NCBI GenBank assembly: GCA_016935885.1
Contig: JAFGQA010000194.1
Coordinates: 1-25,266, forward strand
Origin: Phycisphaerae bacterium
Lineage (GTDB): Bacteria > Planctomycetota > Phycisphaerae > UBA1845 > UTPLA1
Direction: 5' to 3'
DNA length: 25,266 nucleotides
Shown: positions 23,901 to 25,266 of the stretch, in pieces
Layout of the letters: each line of letters opens with the position of its first letter
Numbering within the stretch: the stretch's first letter is position 1
The notes under the pieces: model-generated
What the model was told of the DNA's origin: nothing
The model's database searches: none
Seen by the model: only the letters and a program-made list of their open reading frames with translations
Position numbers and translations under genes: made by a program

Positions 23901-24452
23901 TCAGTCCAGGGGGCTTCCTTGGCCAAACCGTCGTGCCAAGACCTCCGGAATGACGCTGAAGTGCGCGCCGTTGCGGTGGCAATACGCCGCACAAAGACCT
24001 CCGCCGATCAGCAACGGCAGTCCGCTGATAATCGCCAGGTTCACGGGATGCAGCCAGACCCAACCGGCGACCACCTGTCCGGCGGAACCCAACACCCCGT
24101 GGACGGCGAAGACCACGTGGTGGGAGAGCAGAACCAGCGCCGTGAGCCCGAGAGCCATCGTCGTACAGACCGTGCCCACCATGCCCGCTGCCCCCTGTAC
24201 CGTCGCGAACATGATCCACGCAACGACAAAGGCCAGGAAGGTCCGTAGCAGCATGTGAAGAACGACGCGCGGGAAGTAGTAAGCCAGCGGTCCGGTCAGG
24301 CCCACGAAGACGACCGCCAGGACGAGCCCCCAGACAGCCGCCCCGACCAATGCCCGCACCGGCGACCATTCCACCGCTTTCCCTAAGTCGGCCTCGACCC
24401 TATCAGGTTGGACATGTACCGGCCCGTAGCGGCTGTCGTTGTTCGACGTCAT
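23901..24452 (-). CDS. Four-helix integral membrane protein, unknown function
   Basis: This gene encodes 183 residues from ATG 24452 (MTSNNDSRYG). The longer open frame upstream lacks protein-like character, so I exclude it. After a 40-residue polar N-terminus there are four hydrophobic segments, roughly residues 47-70, 78-100, 104-127 and 135-157, including WGLVLAVVFVGLTGPLAYYF and VNLAIISGLPLLIGGGL. A short cytosolic or periplasmic tail (HRNGAHFSVIPEVLARRFG) follows. No family is recognised. It is divergent from dnaK and is probably co-transcribed with the radical SAM gene downstream. Confidence 0.7.
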   Translation of the reverse strand: MTSNNDSRYGPVHVQPDRVEADLGKAVEWSPVRALVGAAVWGLVLAVVFVGLTGPLAYYFPRVVLHMLLRTFLAFVVAWIMFATVQGAAGMVGTVCTTMALGLTALVLLSHHVVFAVHGVLGSAGQVVAGWVWLHPVNLAIISGLPLLIGGGLCAAYCHRNGAHFSVIPEVLARRFGQGSPLD

Positions 24453-24841
24453 GATCACCACCAGCGACAAGGCGGCTCGCAAGTCGTCCACGTGCCTCGA
24501 CACCGCCTGCCTCCCAATCCTGCTGGATTCTAGCCTGTGTCCACCAGCCATGTCGTCAGGCGTTCCTCGATTCTCGACCATCACCCGTCCGCGAAGCGAT
24601 ACCGGTCTGCCACGGGCCAAACCAGCCTGCCAGACTGGCAGCCGGCCGACCCGCCTTGCGGCCACACCCAGCAGGCGAAGCAGCATAACCTTCTGTTTCA
24701 CAGACTGTTGCGGCCGCTCACCAAACCATTCCCCTATGGCATCCTCCTTGCTAACACCCTGGCCGTGGCGTCGCGCGCTGTCGCTGACCGGCAACCCGCT
24801 GCGACGCCCTCAACCGCAACACAAAGAAGGAGCGGCACACC
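24453..24841. other. Intergenic region between divergent membrane protein and dnaK genes
   Basis: This spacer of 389 bp holds a perfect 7-bp palindrome, CTGCCAG-A-CTGGCAG at 24627-24641, and the dnaK ribosome site AAGGAG at 24827-24832. I looked for a CIRCE operator, a sigma-32-type promoter and a sigma-70 promoter for dnaK and found no convincing match. The open frames crossing it do not look coding. Confidence 0.5.
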
Positions 24842-25266
24842 ATGTCCAAGATCATCGGAATCGACCTCGGCACCACCAACTCCGTCGTTGCCGTCATGGA
24901 AGGCGGAGAACCCAAGGTCCTCACCAACGCCATGGGCGCCAGGACCACCCCCTCCGTCGTCGCCTTCACCAGCAAGGGCGAACGCCTCGTCGGCCAGGTG
25001 GCCAGACACCAGCAGGTGACAAACCCGCAGAATACCGTCTTCAGCATCAAGCGCTTCATGGGCCGGCGGCACGACGAGGTCAGCGCCGAGGAGAAGATCG
25101 TCCCCTTCCAGGTCGTCGGCGGCCCCGAGGAGTTGGTCAAGGTCAAGGTTCGCGACAAGGACTACACCCCGCCCGAGATCTCGGCCATGGTCCTCCAGGA
25201 CCTCAAGAAGACCGCGGAGGACTACCTCGGCGAGAAGGTCGAGGCCGCCGTCATCACCGTCCCGGC
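24842..25266 (+). CDS. dnaK: Chaperone DnaK (Hsp70), 3' partial
   Basis: ATG 24842 follows AAGGAG with a nine-base gap. The 141 visible residues start [20 protein letters not shown], the phosphate-1 loop of the Hsp70 ATPase domain, and continue with [53 protein letters not shown] and VEAAVITVP, all canonical DnaK. The frame runs off the window end without a stop. The product is the ATP-driven cytosolic chaperone working with DnaJ and GrpE. No heat-shock operator was recognised upstream, and grpE or dnaJ are not in the visible part. Confidence 0.96.
   Translation, partial: MSKIIGIDLGTTNSVVAVMEGGEPKVLTNAMGARTTPSVVAFTSKGERLVGQVARHQQVTNPQNTVFSIKRFMGRRHDEVSAEEKIVPFQVVGGPEELVKVKVRDKDYTPPEISAMVLQDLKKTAEDYLGEKVEAAVITVP

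Noticed and set aside
24640..24841. CIRCE or sigma-32 promoter for dnaK
   Set aside because: No TTAGCACTC/GAGTGCTAA pair; CCCCTATGG resembles a heat-shock -10 only loosely and lacks a matching -35.
24537..25019. 160-codon plus-strand frame overlapping dnaK
   Set aside because: Out of frame with the unmistakable DnaK sequence and low in complexity.

Overview
The window is high-GC bacterial DNA that looks like a member of the Planctomycetota, probably Phycisphaerae-like. I infer this from two secreted proteins ending in planctomycete-style dockerin repeats, the LYAGG-type propeller repeats, a relic of the CxxCxxYD..GN..G.C.EC zinc ribbon common in that phylum, and short heptamer arrays. No ribosomal RNA or other decisive taxonomic marker is present, so this is a suggestion only.

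Layout. 1-8645 (+): the tail of one dockerin-ended protein, then a 2779-residue secreted mosaic protein built from several repeat families. 8833-14933: housekeeping or unknown genes, namely a DUF1015 protein (-), a sigma-70 family factor with an unusual helix-turn-helix-rich N-terminus and its own good promoter (+), and a probable two-gene operon of a DUF72 protein and an alkaline-phosphatase-superfamily lipoprotein (-). 15083-15903: a REP-associated tyrosine transposase (RAYT) bracketed by two copies of a folded palindromic element. 15951-21307 (+): a mutagenesis cassette of a UmuD-like S24 autoprotease, a DinB/Pol IV polymerase with a clamp-binding motif, and DnaE2. 21456-24452 (-): an AT-richer HEPN-like gene, a PflX-type radical SAM protein and a four-helix membrane protein. 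24842-end (+): the start of dnaK, running off the window.

The most interesting observation is that the RAYT palindromes are not confined to spacers. Four further full, partial or composite copies lie inside dnaE2, all in the same orientation. The left arm is read in the same frame at every coding site (FSG-V/A-AC-D/G-T), and each insertion appears to fall in a variable loop of the polymerase. One copy carries a paired change that keeps its hairpin. A second family, 7-bp tandem arrays, overlaps the stop codons of three genes and is also translated in frame inside dnaE2. This resembles the Rickettsia palindromic elements that live inside genes, but here a candidate mobilising enzyme (RAYT) sits a few kilobases upstream. 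The SOS-type polymerase cassette appears to be a local sink for both repeat families: neither palindromes nor comparable arrays were seen in the rest of the window, apart from one array at 12147.
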